A model generated the notes under the pieces. That model did not search any database, was not told where the DNA came from, and was given only the letters and a program-made list of their open reading frames with translations. From assembly GCF_900167525.1 (NCBI RefSeq), contig NZ_FUZQ01000008.1, positions 299,034-363,033 of the forward strand: DNA of 64,000 bases, given 5' to 3'. This document shows, piece by piece, positions 37,301-45,097 of the stretch (positions are counted from its first letter, which is position 1; each line of letters begins with the position of its first letter). This stretch comes from Krasilnikoviella flava (GTDB lineage: Bacteria; Actinomycetota; Actinomycetes; Actinomycetales; Cellulomonadaceae). The translations under genes were made by a program, and so were the position numbers.

Positions 37301-38843
37301 GGTGCCCGGCCTGCTCGACGAGCTGTGCGTCGCGACCATCAAGTCGCTGCCCAAGGCCGTGCGCGTGCAGCTCGTGCCCGCGCCGGACGTCGGCCGCGCC
37401 GTCGCCGGCTGGCTGCGGGAGAACACGCCGTCGTGGGAGGACATGACCCGCGCCGGCGACATGGCCGAGCCGTTCCACGTCGCGTTCACGCGCGCGGTGC
37501 GCGCCCTGCGCGACGTCGTCATCCCCGACGACGTGTGGGACGCCGAGCGCGTCGAGCGGCTGCCCGCGCACCTGCGCATGACGTTCCGTGTCGAGGGGAC
37601 CTCGACGGTCGAGCCTGTCGAGACCACCCGGCGCTCCGACCGGAGCCGCAAGCGCAAGCCGCGCGCGGCCACCCCGGCACCGCTCGACGAGTCCAAGGAC
37701 CTGCTGTCCCTGCAGCGGCGCCTCGCGGCGCAGGCCGAGGCAGCCGTCCGCGCGGCCGTGAAGGGCGCCGTCGGCCTCGCGCTCGAGGAGGCGCGACGCT
37801 CGGCGGGAACCCCCGCCCCGGCCGCGCCTGCGCCGGGTCGGCCGACGCCGCCCTCCGCGCCGGCCCCGCCCGCCCCCGGCGCGAGCTCCGTCGTGCCGGA
37901 ACAGACCGCGCTCACGACGTGGCCGGAGGGCCTGCCCGACGGCCGGCTGCCGGACGCGGTCTCCACCGACCTGGGCGGCGGTGTGGTCGTCAAGGGCTAC
38001 CCGGCGCTGGTCGAGGAGGAGGACGCGAAGCGGAAGCCCACGGTGGCGCTGCGCGTGCTCGCGGACGCCAGCGGCCGGGACGCCGCGCACGCCCGCGGGG
38101 TGCGGCGGCTGCTGCTGTCGGAGACCGCGCTGCAGCAGGGGCGCATCACGTCGCGGTGGACGTCGAAGCAGTCCCTGACGCTCGCGGCCGCGCCGTACCG
38201 CAACACCGAGGCGCTGGTCGCCGACCTGCAGCTCGCCGCCGTCATCGCGCTGACCAGCCCCGACGCCGACAAGGCGCCGGGCACCCCGACGGGCGGCCCG
38301 GATGTCGTGCAGATCCGTGACGCGCAGGCGTACGCGGCGGCGCGCGAGTTCGTCCGCCGGCACCTGGAGGACGAGGTGCACCGGGTCGTCGGGCACGTCG
38401 TCGCCGCCCTGGCCGCCTGGCGCACCGTCGAGGGCGAGGTGCGCTCGTCGTCGTCTCTCGCCCTGCTCAACACGCTGCAGGACATCCGCGACCACGTGGC
38501 CGGGCTGATCCACGACGGCTTCGCCGCCCAGACGCCCCCGCGGCGTGTGCCGCACCTGGTGCGCTACCTGCGCGCCGCGTCGTACCGGCTGGAGAAGGCG
38601 CAGACCAGCCCCGCCCGCGACGCCGAGCTCGCCTGGCGCGTGCACGACGTCACCGAGGCCTACGACAAGGCCCGCGCCGCCTACGCCGCCGGTCCCGCCG
38701 ACCCGGCCCGGGCGGCGGAGCTCGCCGACGTGCGCTGGCTGATCGAGGAGCTGCGCGTGTCGCTGTTCGCGCAGCAGCTCGGCACCGACGGCGCCGTCAG
38801 CGAGAAGCGGATCCGCAAGGTGCTCAGCCCGAACGGCTGGTGA
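34344..38843 (+). CDS. hrpA: HrpA-type DEAH-box ATP-dependent RNA helicase
   Basis: A 1499-residue helicase, longer than the roughly 1300-residue E. coli HrpA, a cytoplasmic RNA helicase linked to mRNA processing and rescue of stalled ribosomes. Order: basic low-complexity tail (1-70), Walker A GETGSGKTTQ (about 103), DEAH box (Asp about 200), SATIDSERFA, helicase C with QASANQRSGRSGRV, HA2/OB regions and a C-terminal DUF3418. Two palindromic repeats are read through in frame: about residues 663-677 (LSEPREGIAPPGSDN) and about 1086-1094 (STVEPVETT). A Pro/Ala linker follows near 1150-1185. GTG 34344 was chosen as the first start after VanZ; the ribosome site is weak. Confidence 0.95.
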   Translation: MSTEPSPAPQSSSDDGGARRPRRRGRGRGEGAGQGRANGDGKRGAVRRSGPRRVSREQLEKAAALRAAVEVPPIVYPEQLPVSARREDIAAAIRDHQVVVVAGETGSGKTTQLPKILLELGRGRKGQIGHTQPRRIAARSVAERVAEELGTELGGVVGYQVRFTDTSSSETLVKVMTDGILLAQIQRDPDLLAYDTIVIDEAHERSLNIDFLLGYLSRLLPRRPDLKVIITSATIDSERFAAHFSPSHLAEVGGAPEAVVDVLPDHAPVVEVTGRTYPVEIRWRPLSPDTDPAAPAKKKGEEKDLVTGIVEACDELMREGSGDILVFLSGEREIHDAADALEGHLKDRVRDAKRPDHVEILPLYSRLSAAEQHRVFQSHPGRRIVLSTNVAETSLTVPGIHYVVDPGTARISRYSKATKVQRLPIEPISQASANQRSGRSGRVADGVAIRLYSQDDFEARPEFTEPEILRTSLASVLLQMISVGVVKTPDDVSRFPFVEPPDTRAVRDGVQLLSELGALETKDGATRLTDVGRTLAQLPMDPRLARMIIEGAKRGVAREVAIIAALLSIQDPRERPAETRAQADQLHARFTDQKSDFLTALNLWEYVRGQQHEMGSSAFRRLCKAEYLNFLRIREWQDVVAQLREMAKPLGIDMSFKPRTPELSEPREGIAPPGSDNSVDLRHQWDDDTIHRSLLAGLLSQIGMQDTGEIKASSVAHLRGEARARALRQAAKRARNEYVGARGARFAIFPGSPLSKKPPEWIMAGELVETSRLWARDVARIKPEWAEELAGSLAKHTYSDPHWSTKQGAAMATEKVLLYGVPIVADRPVLYAKVDPEAAREMFVRHALVEGQWTTHHTFFAENRRLLAEAEELEARSRQRGLVASEDDLFAFYDERVPDDVVSAAHFDRWWRTAQREAPDLLTFTLDQLVDTGAVDTSEFPETWTQGEVTLPLTYQFQPGAAADGVTVHVPLSILNRVAPAGFDWMVPGLLDELCVATIKSLPKAVRVQLVPAPDVGRAVAGWLRENTPSWEDMTRAGDMAEPFHVAFTRAVRALRDVVIPDDVWDAERVERLPAHLRMTFRVEGTSTVEPVETTRRSDRSRKRKPRAATPAPLDESKDLLSLQRRLAAQAEAAVRAAVKGAVGLALEEARRSAGTPAPAAPAPGRPTPPSAPAPPAPGASSVVPEQTALTTWPEGLPDGRLPDAVSTDLGGGVVVKGYPALVEEEDAKRKPTVALRVLADASGRDAAHARGVRRLLLSETALQQGRITSRWTSKQSLTLAAAPYRNTEALVADLQLAAVIALTSPDADKAPGTPTGGPDVVQIRDAQAYAAAREFVRRHLEDEVHRVVGHVVAALAAWRTVEGEVRSSSSLALLNTLQDIRDHVAGLIHDGFAAQTPPRRVPHLVRYLRAASYRLEKAQTSPARDAELAWRVHDVTEAYDKARAAYAAGPADPARAAELADVRWLIEELRVSLFAQQLGTDGAVSEKRIRKVLSPNGW
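36327..36376 (+). repeat. 45-bp palindromic element in frame within hrpA
   Basis: Arms GAGTTGTCAGAGCCA (36327-36341) and TGGCTCTGACAACTC (36362-36376) are perfect 15-bp inverted repeats. The 45 bases at 36330-36374 encode LSEPREGIAPPGSDN and match the hutH copy at 18036-18080. Confidence 0.9.
37601..37625. repeat. Partial palindromic repeat inside hrpA
   Basis: CTCGACGGTCGAG followed by GGTCGAGCCTGTCGAGACC; the latter is the TCGACAGGCTCGA arm type of the palindrome seen complete at 26872-26927 and partial in hutI. Read in frame as STVEPVETT. Confidence 0.6.
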
Positions 38844-38861
38844 CCCTGCCCTGACCCCGCG

Positions 38862-41261
38862 TCAGCGCCGGTAGGCGGACCTCCCGTAGCCGCTGCGCGG
38901 CGCGGCCTCGCCCTTCGGCACCAGGAGCACCTGGACCGCCGTCGGCCGCTTGGCGTACGACGCCGTGCCGGACGCGGCGCCGTCGTGCGCCCACCCGAGC
39001 CAGCCCACGCCCTGGACGTAGGTGCGGTAGTAGACGCGGTAGTGCGTCGCCATGCCCCCGGTGAGTCGCATGCGGTAGGCCGACGTCGGTCGGTCGAGGC
39101 GGGTCGCCCCTGCCGTCCGGTCGTTGCCCACGTACGCCCGCCACCCGTCGCCCTTGACCTTCGCGGAGACCTGCACGCCGCCGGAGTAGCGGCCGTCGAC
39201 GTCGACGCGGACGGCGTTGAGCCGCCTCGGCGCGCCCACCGTCCTCGCCCAGCCGGCTGTCGTGCCGCCGCCCGCGGCTGACCACCACGTCTTCGACGGC
39301 TGCGTGAACGGCTCGACGCGCACCTGCTTCTGCGTCGACCGCGAGTAGGACGGCGCGTTGCCCGACCCGGACGCCGAGGGCTTCTTCCCGTGCCGCAGCA
39401 CCTTGATCTGCACCGCCTCGATGCGGCTGCCGTAGCCGATCGTGCCCGACGTGCCGCCGTTCGTCGCCCAGCCCAGCCAGCCGCGACCGGGGACGTACAC
39501 CCGGTAGAACACGTCGTAATACGGCGAGACCGGCCCTGCCGTGTCGATCCGGATCGCCTCGAGCCTGCGCTTCTCGCCGATGCTGCCGACGTAGTACACC
39601 CAGTCCGTCTTCTGGGACTTCTGCCCCGACCAGCCGCGGCCCTGGACGTAGCCCTGCATCTCGAACCACATCGCGGAGCTCTCGGTGGGTCCGGTGCTCG
39701 TCGAGTACGCACGGGAGCCCGGCGAGGCCGACAGCATCTCGACCGTGTACCCCCCGCCGGCGTTCCCGGCGGTCTGGCCGTCGGAGAAGTTCTGGTAGCT
39801 GAACCGGCTCTGCCAGCCGAACTTGGTGAACTTCACGCCGTAGTTGGCGTGCATCTCGTCCCGGTCTCCCACCAGAACGGATGACGAGGTCACGGAGCGC
39901 GCGGTCATCCGCTCACCGCGAGCAGTGACCTTCACAGCGAGTCTGTGCCCCTGGTCGGTCGGGACGCTCAGGTAGTCCTTCTTCGTCGCTCCCTTGAGGT
40001 CCTTGCCGTCCCGCAGCCACTGGTACGTGTACGACGCCGGCGCGGGCGAGAACCCGGACACCTTGGCCGTCAGGTCGGTGGCCAGGGTGACCTTGCTGCC
40101 GGACTCGGAGGCGACGGAGACCTTGCCGCCACTGAACGAGCACGACCCGCCGCAGATGCGCGCGGTCGTGACGACCGGGGTGGCCCCGGCGAACTGCCGG
40201 TACTCCACCTGCAGCTCGCGGAATCCCGTCCCGAGGGCCGCCTCGTCGAGCAGCACGCGCTCCGATGTCGCGTCGAACGTGGTGCGCGCGAGCTCGGCCC
40301 CGGCCGACGACCGGACGACCGCCTCGCCCATCGGGAAAGGTTCCCCGTCCCCACGTTCGAGGTCGGCCGAGAGACTGATGTCGACGGGGACTCGACCGTC
40401 CGCCGGCAAGGTGTCCGCGGGCTCCGTGAGGGTCATCGCGGGTGCTGGCCTGACCGCGCTGCCCGCGGTGACCTGGAACCTCCGTGTCTCCCAGGCCCCT
40501 CGCACGTCGTCGGCATCGACGCCCACCACCATGAGGAAGTGCGTTCCCGGTGCCGTCGGCACGACGGGGATCTCGGCCGCACCGTCGGCACCCGCCTGGA
40601 TCCGCGTCAGCTCGGTCGGCAGGGTGCCGTCCACGTCGGTGAAGCCGTACTCGAAGGCGACCGCGTCTCCCGGCACCCGAGGCACGGCCACGAACGCACC
40701 GGGGATCCCCACACCGCCGCCGCCCGTGGACAGCGGGTAGAGCGCCTCCTGGCCCAGGACCGGGACGACGTCGGGCCAGCGAGGCCCGATGCGCAAGGAG
40801 AAGGCACACTCCACGGGCTGGCCTGACGGTCCTTCCGACGTCACGGCGCGCACCCGGTACGTGTACCGCTCACCCTCCACGATCCCGTAGAGACCGCGGG
40901 CGAGGCCGACGCGGCCCCGCCCGTCGCGCACCTCGACCTGCGTGGCGTTCATCCGGACGTCGCCGTCCTGCTCGACCACCTCGACGCGTGCGGTCGTCAC
41001 CTCGGCGTCGTCGAACGCGAAGTCGAGCCGGACCGTGTAATACGACTCGCTCGAGAGCGTCGTGACCAGCGGCTCGGCGCCGCACTCCTCGCCGTTCACC
41101 GACAGCACGGACGGCGCGGGCAGGTCCGCCTCACCCGTGGTGGCTGCCGCGGGGCCGAGCCCGGCCGTCCCGACCGCCAGGGCGGCCGCGCCGACCCACA
41201 CCGGACGCAGCGTCCGCATCATTCTCGTCAGGCGCCCGCGCGCCACGCCGCGTTGCTGCAT
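38862..41261 (-). CDS. Secreted multi-domain protein with ChW-type repeats
   Basis: A 799-residue exported protein. Signal peptide near residues 14-45 (RPVWVGAAALAVGTAGLGPA, cleavage near AAA-TT), then an Ig/fibronectin-like middle (about 50-480, beta-rich with TYQWLRDGKDLKGATKKDYL typical of cell-surface Ig-like domains), then about six repeats with invariant Gly-Trp (GRGWLGWATNGGTSGTIGYG; GVGWLGWAHDGAASGTASYA) and RLEAIRID/RIEAVQIKV ends, the hallmark of ChW repeats known from Clostridium surface proteins. No sortase motif. Presumably extracellular, binding carbohydrate or protein. GGGAG four bases before ATG 41261 supports the start. Confidence 0.8.
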   Translation of the reverse strand: MQQRGVARGRLTRMMRTLRPVWVGAAALAVGTAGLGPAAATTGEADLPAPSVLSVNGEECGAEPLVTTLSSESYYTVRLDFAFDDAEVTTARVEVVEQDGDVRMNATQVEVRDGRGRVGLARGLYGIVEGERYTYRVRAVTSEGPSGQPVECAFSLRIGPRWPDVVPVLGQEALYPLSTGGGGVGIPGAFVAVPRVPGDAVAFEYGFTDVDGTLPTELTRIQAGADGAAEIPVVPTAPGTHFLMVVGVDADDVRGAWETRRFQVTAGSAVRPAPAMTLTEPADTLPADGRVPVDISLSADLERGDGEPFPMGEAVVRSSAGAELARTTFDATSERVLLDEAALGTGFRELQVEYRQFAGATPVVTTARICGGSCSFSGGKVSVASESGSKVTLATDLTAKVSGFSPAPASYTYQWLRDGKDLKGATKKDYLSVPTDQGHRLAVKVTARGERMTARSVTSSSVLVGDRDEMHANYGVKFTKFGWQSRFSYQNFSDGQTAGNAGGGYTVEMLSASPGSRAYSTSTGPTESSAMWFEMQGYVQGRGWSGQKSQKTDWVYYVGSIGEKRRLEAIRIDTAGPVSPYYDVFYRVYVPGRGWLGWATNGGTSGTIGYGSRIEAVQIKVLRHGKKPSASGSGNAPSYSRSTQKQVRVEPFTQPSKTWWSAAGGGTTAGWARTVGAPRRLNAVRVDVDGRYSGGVQVSAKVKGDGWRAYVGNDRTAGATRLDRPTSAYRMRLTGGMATHYRVYYRTYVQGVGWLGWAHDGAASGTASYAKRPTAVQVLLVPKGEAAPRSGYGRSAYRR

Positions 41262-41427
41262 CGTGCTCCCAGCCTCCGACGGAACCCGGACAGCGACGTC
41301 CGAGAGCGATGCCGCACGCTCGCCGAGCGGGAGCATAGCGCCAGGTCAACGGCTTCTGGAAGACCCTGGAGAGCTGCGCCCGAGGCGGTGGCGCGGGTCG
41401 GCGCCTCCTGCTTCTCGGTCAGCAGCG

Positions 41428-41580
41428 AGCGAGCCGCTCCGCCTCTCCCCCACCAGCCTCGCCCGCGCCCTGCTGATGACGACGGGGACGATGACGGGCC
41501 GGCTGGACCGGCTCGAGAAGCGCGGCCTGATCGTCCGCGTGCCGAGCTCCCACGACCGTCGCAGCCGCGACGTCAGCACG
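41428..41580 (+). pseudogene. MarR-family regulator remnant
   Basis: About 48 codons read LRLSPTSLARALLMTTGTMT, GRLDRLEKRGLIVRVPSSHD, RRSRDVST, which is the recognition helix and wing of a MarR protein. The N-terminal helix and C-terminal dimer region are missing, and its 3' end overlaps the GH114 stop, so it is a relic. Confidence 0.7.
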
Positions 41581-42442
41581 CCTCGTAGACGTACCCGTCC
41601 TCGCCGGCGGCGACGAGGTCCCGGTCGCGCAGGATCGTCAGGGGCGCGCGGTCGTCGAGGGCACACACGTCGTCGAAGGTCAGGCCCGCCTCGTCGAGGG
41701 CGTCCGGGTACTCGATCTGCAGCACGTGGTCGCCGTACACGTCGGTGTAGGCGGCGCACTCGGACCAGGCGGCGCACTCCTCGGTGACGGCGAGGTCGAA
41801 GCCGAGGTCGTCGTGCGCGACCTGCGTGATCTCGGCGGCGTTCTTCTGCGCGACGGCGAGCCCGGACCCGTGGGCCAGGTCCACGTATGCGCGGGCGAGG
41901 GCGTGCGCGCCCGCCTCGTCGATCGCGTCGAACCGCGTCCACGTGTCGAGGTTGTCGAGCTCCACGGCGTCGAAGCCGGCGTCCGCACACCCCTCCACGA
42001 CCGGGCCTAGCACCTCGAGGATCCCGGTGCGCTGGTCCTCGGACGACGGGTCGAGCACGAGCTCGTCCGGCCAGTCCGGGTCGACGACGAGCTCGCCGTC
42101 CGCGTCGTGCAGCAGCAGGTCCTCGTGCTCGGCCCACAGCTCGTCCTCGCCGGGCTGGGTCTGGAAGCCGTTGACGTAGCAGACGTTGTACGCGCCGGGC
42201 AGCGGGTCGGCGGTGGCGTCGCGCACGACGACGTCGATCGCCGTCCCGCCCTCCATCTCGTCGTAGCCGCCGCCGAGCTGGTAGTCGAAGGCGCCGCTCG
42301 TGGGCGGCAGCACGACCGGTGCGGGGCTCGTCGCGGGCACGGGCGACGACGCCGCCGGCCCGGGCGCGCAGGACGACGCCGCCGCGAGCGCCAGCGCGGC
42401 CGTCAGCACCGTCGTCGCTCCTCGCACCCTGGTTCGTCGCAC
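41573..42442 (-). CDS. GH114-like lipoprotein (endo alpha-1,4 polygalactosaminidase family)
   Basis: A 289-residue exported protein. Signal region TTVLTAALALAAASSCAPG (lipobox-like Cys about 19), a Pro/Ala linker, then a TIM-barrel GH114/TM1410-like domain: GAFDYQLGGGYD, YNVCYVNGFQTQPGEDELW, the acidic pair in GFDAVELDNLDTWTRFD, LAVAQKNAAEITQ and a C-terminal YVYEAC. Family members cut alpha-1,4 galactosaminogalactan-type polymers. GTG 42442 is chosen to include the full signal; GTG 42427 is also possible. Two Cys pairs may form disulfides outside the cell. Confidence 0.82.
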   Translation of the reverse strand: MRRTRVRGATTVLTAALALAAASSCAPGPAASSPVPATSPAPVVLPPTSGAFDYQLGGGYDEMEGGTAIDVVVRDATADPLPGAYNVCYVNGFQTQPGEDELWAEHEDLLLHDADGELVVDPDWPDELVLDPSSEDQRTGILEVLGPVVEGCADAGFDAVELDNLDTWTRFDAIDEAGAHALARAYVDLAHGSGLAVAQKNAAEITQVAHDDLGFDLAVTEECAAWSECAAYTDVYGDHVLQIEYPDALDEAGLTFDDVCALDDRAPLTILRDRDLVAAGEDGYVYEAC

Positions 42443-42493
42443 CCTGGGAGTATTACCTGGCCGCGGTGCTCCGGCGCGCCTACGGTCGAGGCC

Positions 42494-43423
42494 ATGCCAC
42501 TGCATGACGACGAGGTCCCCGTCACCGCCGACGACGTCCGCCGCCTGGTCGCGGCGCAGCACCCACGGTGGGCGTCGCTGGCAGTGACGCCGGTGCGGGA
42601 GTCCGGCACCGACCATCTGCTGTTCCGGCTCGGCGACGACGGCGACGGCCTCGTGGCGCGGATGCCGAAGGTCGGGTGGGCCGGTGAGCACGCGCTCGCC
42701 GACGCCCGCTGGCTCCCGCGTCTGGCCCCGCACGTGCCGCTGACGGTCCCGGCCCCGCTCGCGGTGGGCGAGCCGGACGACGACTACCCGTTCCACTGGT
42801 CGGTGGTGCCGTGGGTGCCGGGCGCCGCGGCCGTCGACCCGCTCGAGCCGGGTGCCGAGCCGAACCTGGACCGGGCGCGCGCCGCCCTCGACCTCGGCGC
42901 GTTCGTCACGGCGCTGCGCGGCGTCGACGCGGCGGACGGCCCGGTCAAGGACGGCACGGGCCGCGGGGTGCCGCTCGCCCGCCTGGACGACGACGTCCGC
43001 CGCGCCACCGCGGACGCGGGCGACCGCGTCGACGGGCCCGCGGTCCTCAAGGCGTGGGACCGGGCCCTGGAGGCCGCCACCGACCCGGTGCCGGGCACCT
43101 GGCTGCACGGCGACCTCATGCCCGGCAACCTCGTCGTCGAAGGCGGCCGGCTCAGCGCCGTCATCGACTGGGGCGCCCTCGGCGTGGGCGATCCGGCGGC
43201 CGACCTGCCGCCCGCGTGGTGGCTGTTCTCCGGCCGCGACCGCGACGCGTTCCGCGAGGCTGCCGGCGCCGCGCCCGGCGGCGACCTCGACGACGGCGCC
43301 TGGGAGCGCGGGCGCGGCTGGACGCTGGTGGAGAGCGTCATCGCGCTGCCGTACTACTGGGACCGCTGGCCCGCCTTCGCCCGGGCGTCGCAGCGCCGCG
43401 TCGCGGCCGCCGTCGCGGCCTGA
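42494..43423 (+). CDS. Aminoglycoside phosphotransferase-like kinase (APH family)
   Basis: A 309-residue protein-kinase-like phosphotransferase. The catalytic loop is TWLHGDLMPGNLVVEGGRL and the Mg motif VIDWGALGVGDPAADLPPAW; an N-lobe segment GLVARMPKVGW carries the ATP-site Lys candidate. This subgroup occurs singly in actinobacteria, and most members phosphorylate unknown small molecules rather than antibiotics, so resistance should not be assumed. ATG 42494. Divergent from the GH114 lipoprotein. Confidence 0.87.
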   Translation: MPLHDDEVPVTADDVRRLVAAQHPRWASLAVTPVRESGTDHLLFRLGDDGDGLVARMPKVGWAGEHALADARWLPRLAPHVPLTVPAPLAVGEPDDDYPFHWSVVPWVPGAAAVDPLEPGAEPNLDRARAALDLGAFVTALRGVDAADGPVKDGTGRGVPLARLDDDVRRATADAGDRVDGPAVLKAWDRALEAATDPVPGTWLHGDLMPGNLVVEGGRLSAVIDWGALGVGDPAADLPPAWWLFSGRDRDAFREAAGAAPGGDLDDGAWERGRGWTLVESVIALPYYWDRWPAFARASQRRVAAAVAA

Positions 43424-43494
43424 CGGCCTGAGCCGGCGCCGGTCGCCGCGTCGCGAACCACAGGGAAAGGCTCGGTGAGCATCAGCAGGAGCAC

Positions 43495-44040
43495 CTAGCT
43501 CGTCGGTGCAGCCGGGATCATCGCGGCGCGCTGCAGGCTCAGCGAGCGCATCCGCCAGCCGTAGACCGCGACTGCGAGCGTCGTGGCGAGGTAGAGCACG
43601 ACCGCCTGCAGCACATAGGCCGGGTAGTGGATGACCCACAGGGGCTGGCTCGGATCGGTGAGGTGCTCGGGGTTGTCGCTGACGTACGGCACCGCGGAGC
43701 CGATCCAGTATCCGAGGGCCTGACCCCCCGCATAGATCGCGATCCCGCCAAGGAGCGCGATCGTTGCGCCGCCCCTGCGACGTCGCCACGCGACCGCGGT
43801 GGCACGGAGCGCGGTGCGCGGCTCCCAGGCCCCACGAACCGGAGCGGACCACGCGGCCATGACGGGCGCGAGCACGAACGCCGCCGTCAGCAGGACCAGG
43901 AGCAGACCGGTGCCGATCATGAGCAGCTGTTCGCTCCCGGCACGGCTGCGCATCAGCTGTGGCACGAGCAGCAGGACGAGGAGAGGGAGGCACCCGACCA
44001 GGCAGCCGAGCCAGGTGCGCGCGAAGGTTCTGGGGTTCAC
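43495..44040 (-). CDS. Membrane protein of unknown function
   Basis: A 181-residue protein with about four hydrophobic segments: WLGCLVGCLPLLVLLLVPQL, LLMIGTGLLLVLLTAAFVLA, GATIALLGGIAIYAGGQALG and VLQAVVLYLATTLAVAVYGW. No motif recognised. GTG 44040 (VNPRTFARTW) was picked; an in-frame GTG at 44088 would add 16 polar residues. Confidence 0.6.
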   Translation of the reverse strand: MNPRTFARTWLGCLVGCLPLLVLLLVPQLMRSRAGSEQLLMIGTGLLLVLLTAAFVLAPVMAAWSAPVRGAWEPRTALRATAVAWRRRRGGATIALLGGIAIYAGGQALGYWIGSAVPYVSDNPEHLTDPSQPLWVIHYPAYVLQAVVLYLATTLAVAVYGWRMRSLSLQRAAMIPAAPTS

Positions 44041-44220
44041 GGGCCCAGGTTGCCGGTCACGGAATCCTGCCGGTATCCGGGATGTCACCGATTTCGAGGG
44101 CGAGCCCGCCCTGTCGGCGTGCTGGCATGTCGCACGGACGGGCCCCGGTCAGGGTTCCTCAGGGTCGAACGGGGGGAGCACCCGATACCGAGCCCGCGAC
44201 GCCGCTCGTACCGTCGACGC

Positions 44221-44469
44221 ATGACCACTCCGACCTCGACCCCGTACGTCCAGCCCGCCCCCGCCGCGAAGCGCAAGCTGTTCCGGCCCAAGCACGGCCG
44301 CGTGCTCGGCGGCGTCTGCGCGGGTCTCGCCGACTACCTCGGCTGGAGCCGCGGACTCGTCCGCGTCCTGTCCGTGGTGTCGATCCTCATCCCCGGCCCG
44401 CAGGTGCTCGCCTACATCGTGCTGTGGATCCTCATGCCCGACGAGGACAAGGCCATGCGCACGGCCTGA
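44221..44469 (+). CDS. PspC-domain protein
   Basis: An 82-residue protein with a short polar N terminus and a PspC domain: KHGRVLGGVCAGLADYLGWS then a membrane helix VRVLSVVSILIPGPQVLAYI ending VLWILMPDED. PspC domains help sense envelope stress. The ATG at 44221 is seven bases after a TACCGTCGACGC stretch with no clear ribosome site, suggesting leaderless expression. Followed after 28 bases by the macrodomain gene. Confidence 0.92.
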   Translation: MTTPTSTPYVQPAPAAKRKLFRPKHGRVLGGVCAGLADYLGWSRGLVRVLSVVSILIPGPQVLAYIVLWILMPDEDKAMRTA

Positions 44470-44497
44470 CCTCCGCCCGACACCGCCGGGAGGAACC

Positions 44498-45022
44498 ATG
44501 GAGCTCACCGTCGAACGCGGCGACCTCACCACGGTCGCCGCGGACGCGATCGTCAACGCCGCGAACTCGTCGCTGCTGGGCGGCGGCGGGGTCGACGGCG
44601 CCATCCATGCCGCCGCCGGCCCGCGCCTGCTGGCGGCGTGCCGCGAGCTGCGCCGCACGACCCTCCCCGACGGCCTGCCCGTCGGCGACGCCGTCGCCAC
44701 GCCCGGCTTCGACCTGCCCGCGCCGTGGGTGATCCATACCGTCGGCCCGAACCGGCACGCGGGCGAGACCGACCCCGGCCTGCTCGCCTCGTGCTTCGCC
44801 CGGTCGCTCGACGTCGCGGCCGACCTGCGCGCGCGGACCGTCGCGTTCCCCGCCGTGAGCGCCGGCGTCTACGGCTGGGCGGCCGACGACGTCGCACGCG
44901 CCGCCGTGGCCGCCGTCCGGTCGTGGGACGACGAGAACCCCGCCGCCCTCGACGAGGTCCGCTTCGTCCTGTTCAACGACGTGCTGCTGGAGGCGTTCGA
45001 CGCCGCGCTCGTGGCCGCCTGA
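44498..45022 (+). CDS. Macrodomain protein (O-acetyl-ADP-ribose deacetylase type)
   Basis: A 174-residue macro domain: VERGDLTTVAADAIVNAANS, the ligand loop LLGGGGVDGAIHAAAGPRL, WVIHTVGP, and VAFPAVSAGVYGWAADDVAR. The Asn in NAAN and the GGGVD loop match MacroD-type enzymes that remove O-acetyl or ADP-ribose esters. Cytoplasmic. GGGAGG precedes the ATG by six bases. Same strand as pspC. Confidence 0.93.
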   Translation: MELTVERGDLTTVAADAIVNAANSSLLGGGGVDGAIHAAAGPRLLAACRELRRTTLPDGLPVGDAVATPGFDLPAPWVIHTVGPNRHAGETDPGLLASCFARSLDVAADLRARTVAFPAVSAGVYGWAADDVARAAVAAVRSWDDENPAALDEVRFVLFNDVLLEAFDAALVAA

Positions 45023-45035
45023 CCTGCGCGGACGG

Positions 45036-45058
45036 TTGTCCACAGGTCGTTGTCCACA
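45036..45058 (+). promoter_or_regulatory. Two DnaA-box-like sites upstream of the DUF222-HNH gene
   Basis: TTGTCCACA occurs perfectly at 45036-45044 and again at 45050-45058, 14 bp apart in the same direction. This equals the actinobacterial DnaA-box consensus as I remember it. It lies 40-60 bases before the HNH gene start, ahead of a CTAGGGT (-10-like) element at 45083-45089. Confidence 0.6.
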
Positions 45059-45097
45059 CCCTTGTCGCGGCACTGGGACGACGCTAGGGTCGAACAC

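Noticed and set aside
41325..41340. GAGCATAGCGCCAGGT resembling the middle of the 45-bp palindromic element
   Set aside because: Only about a dozen bases match and neither inverted arm is present, so it may be chance.
43627..44220. N-terminal extension of the PspC gene in the same frame
   Set aside because: The extension is antisense to a membrane-protein gene, highly charged and unlike any PspC N terminus; ATG 44221 gives family length.
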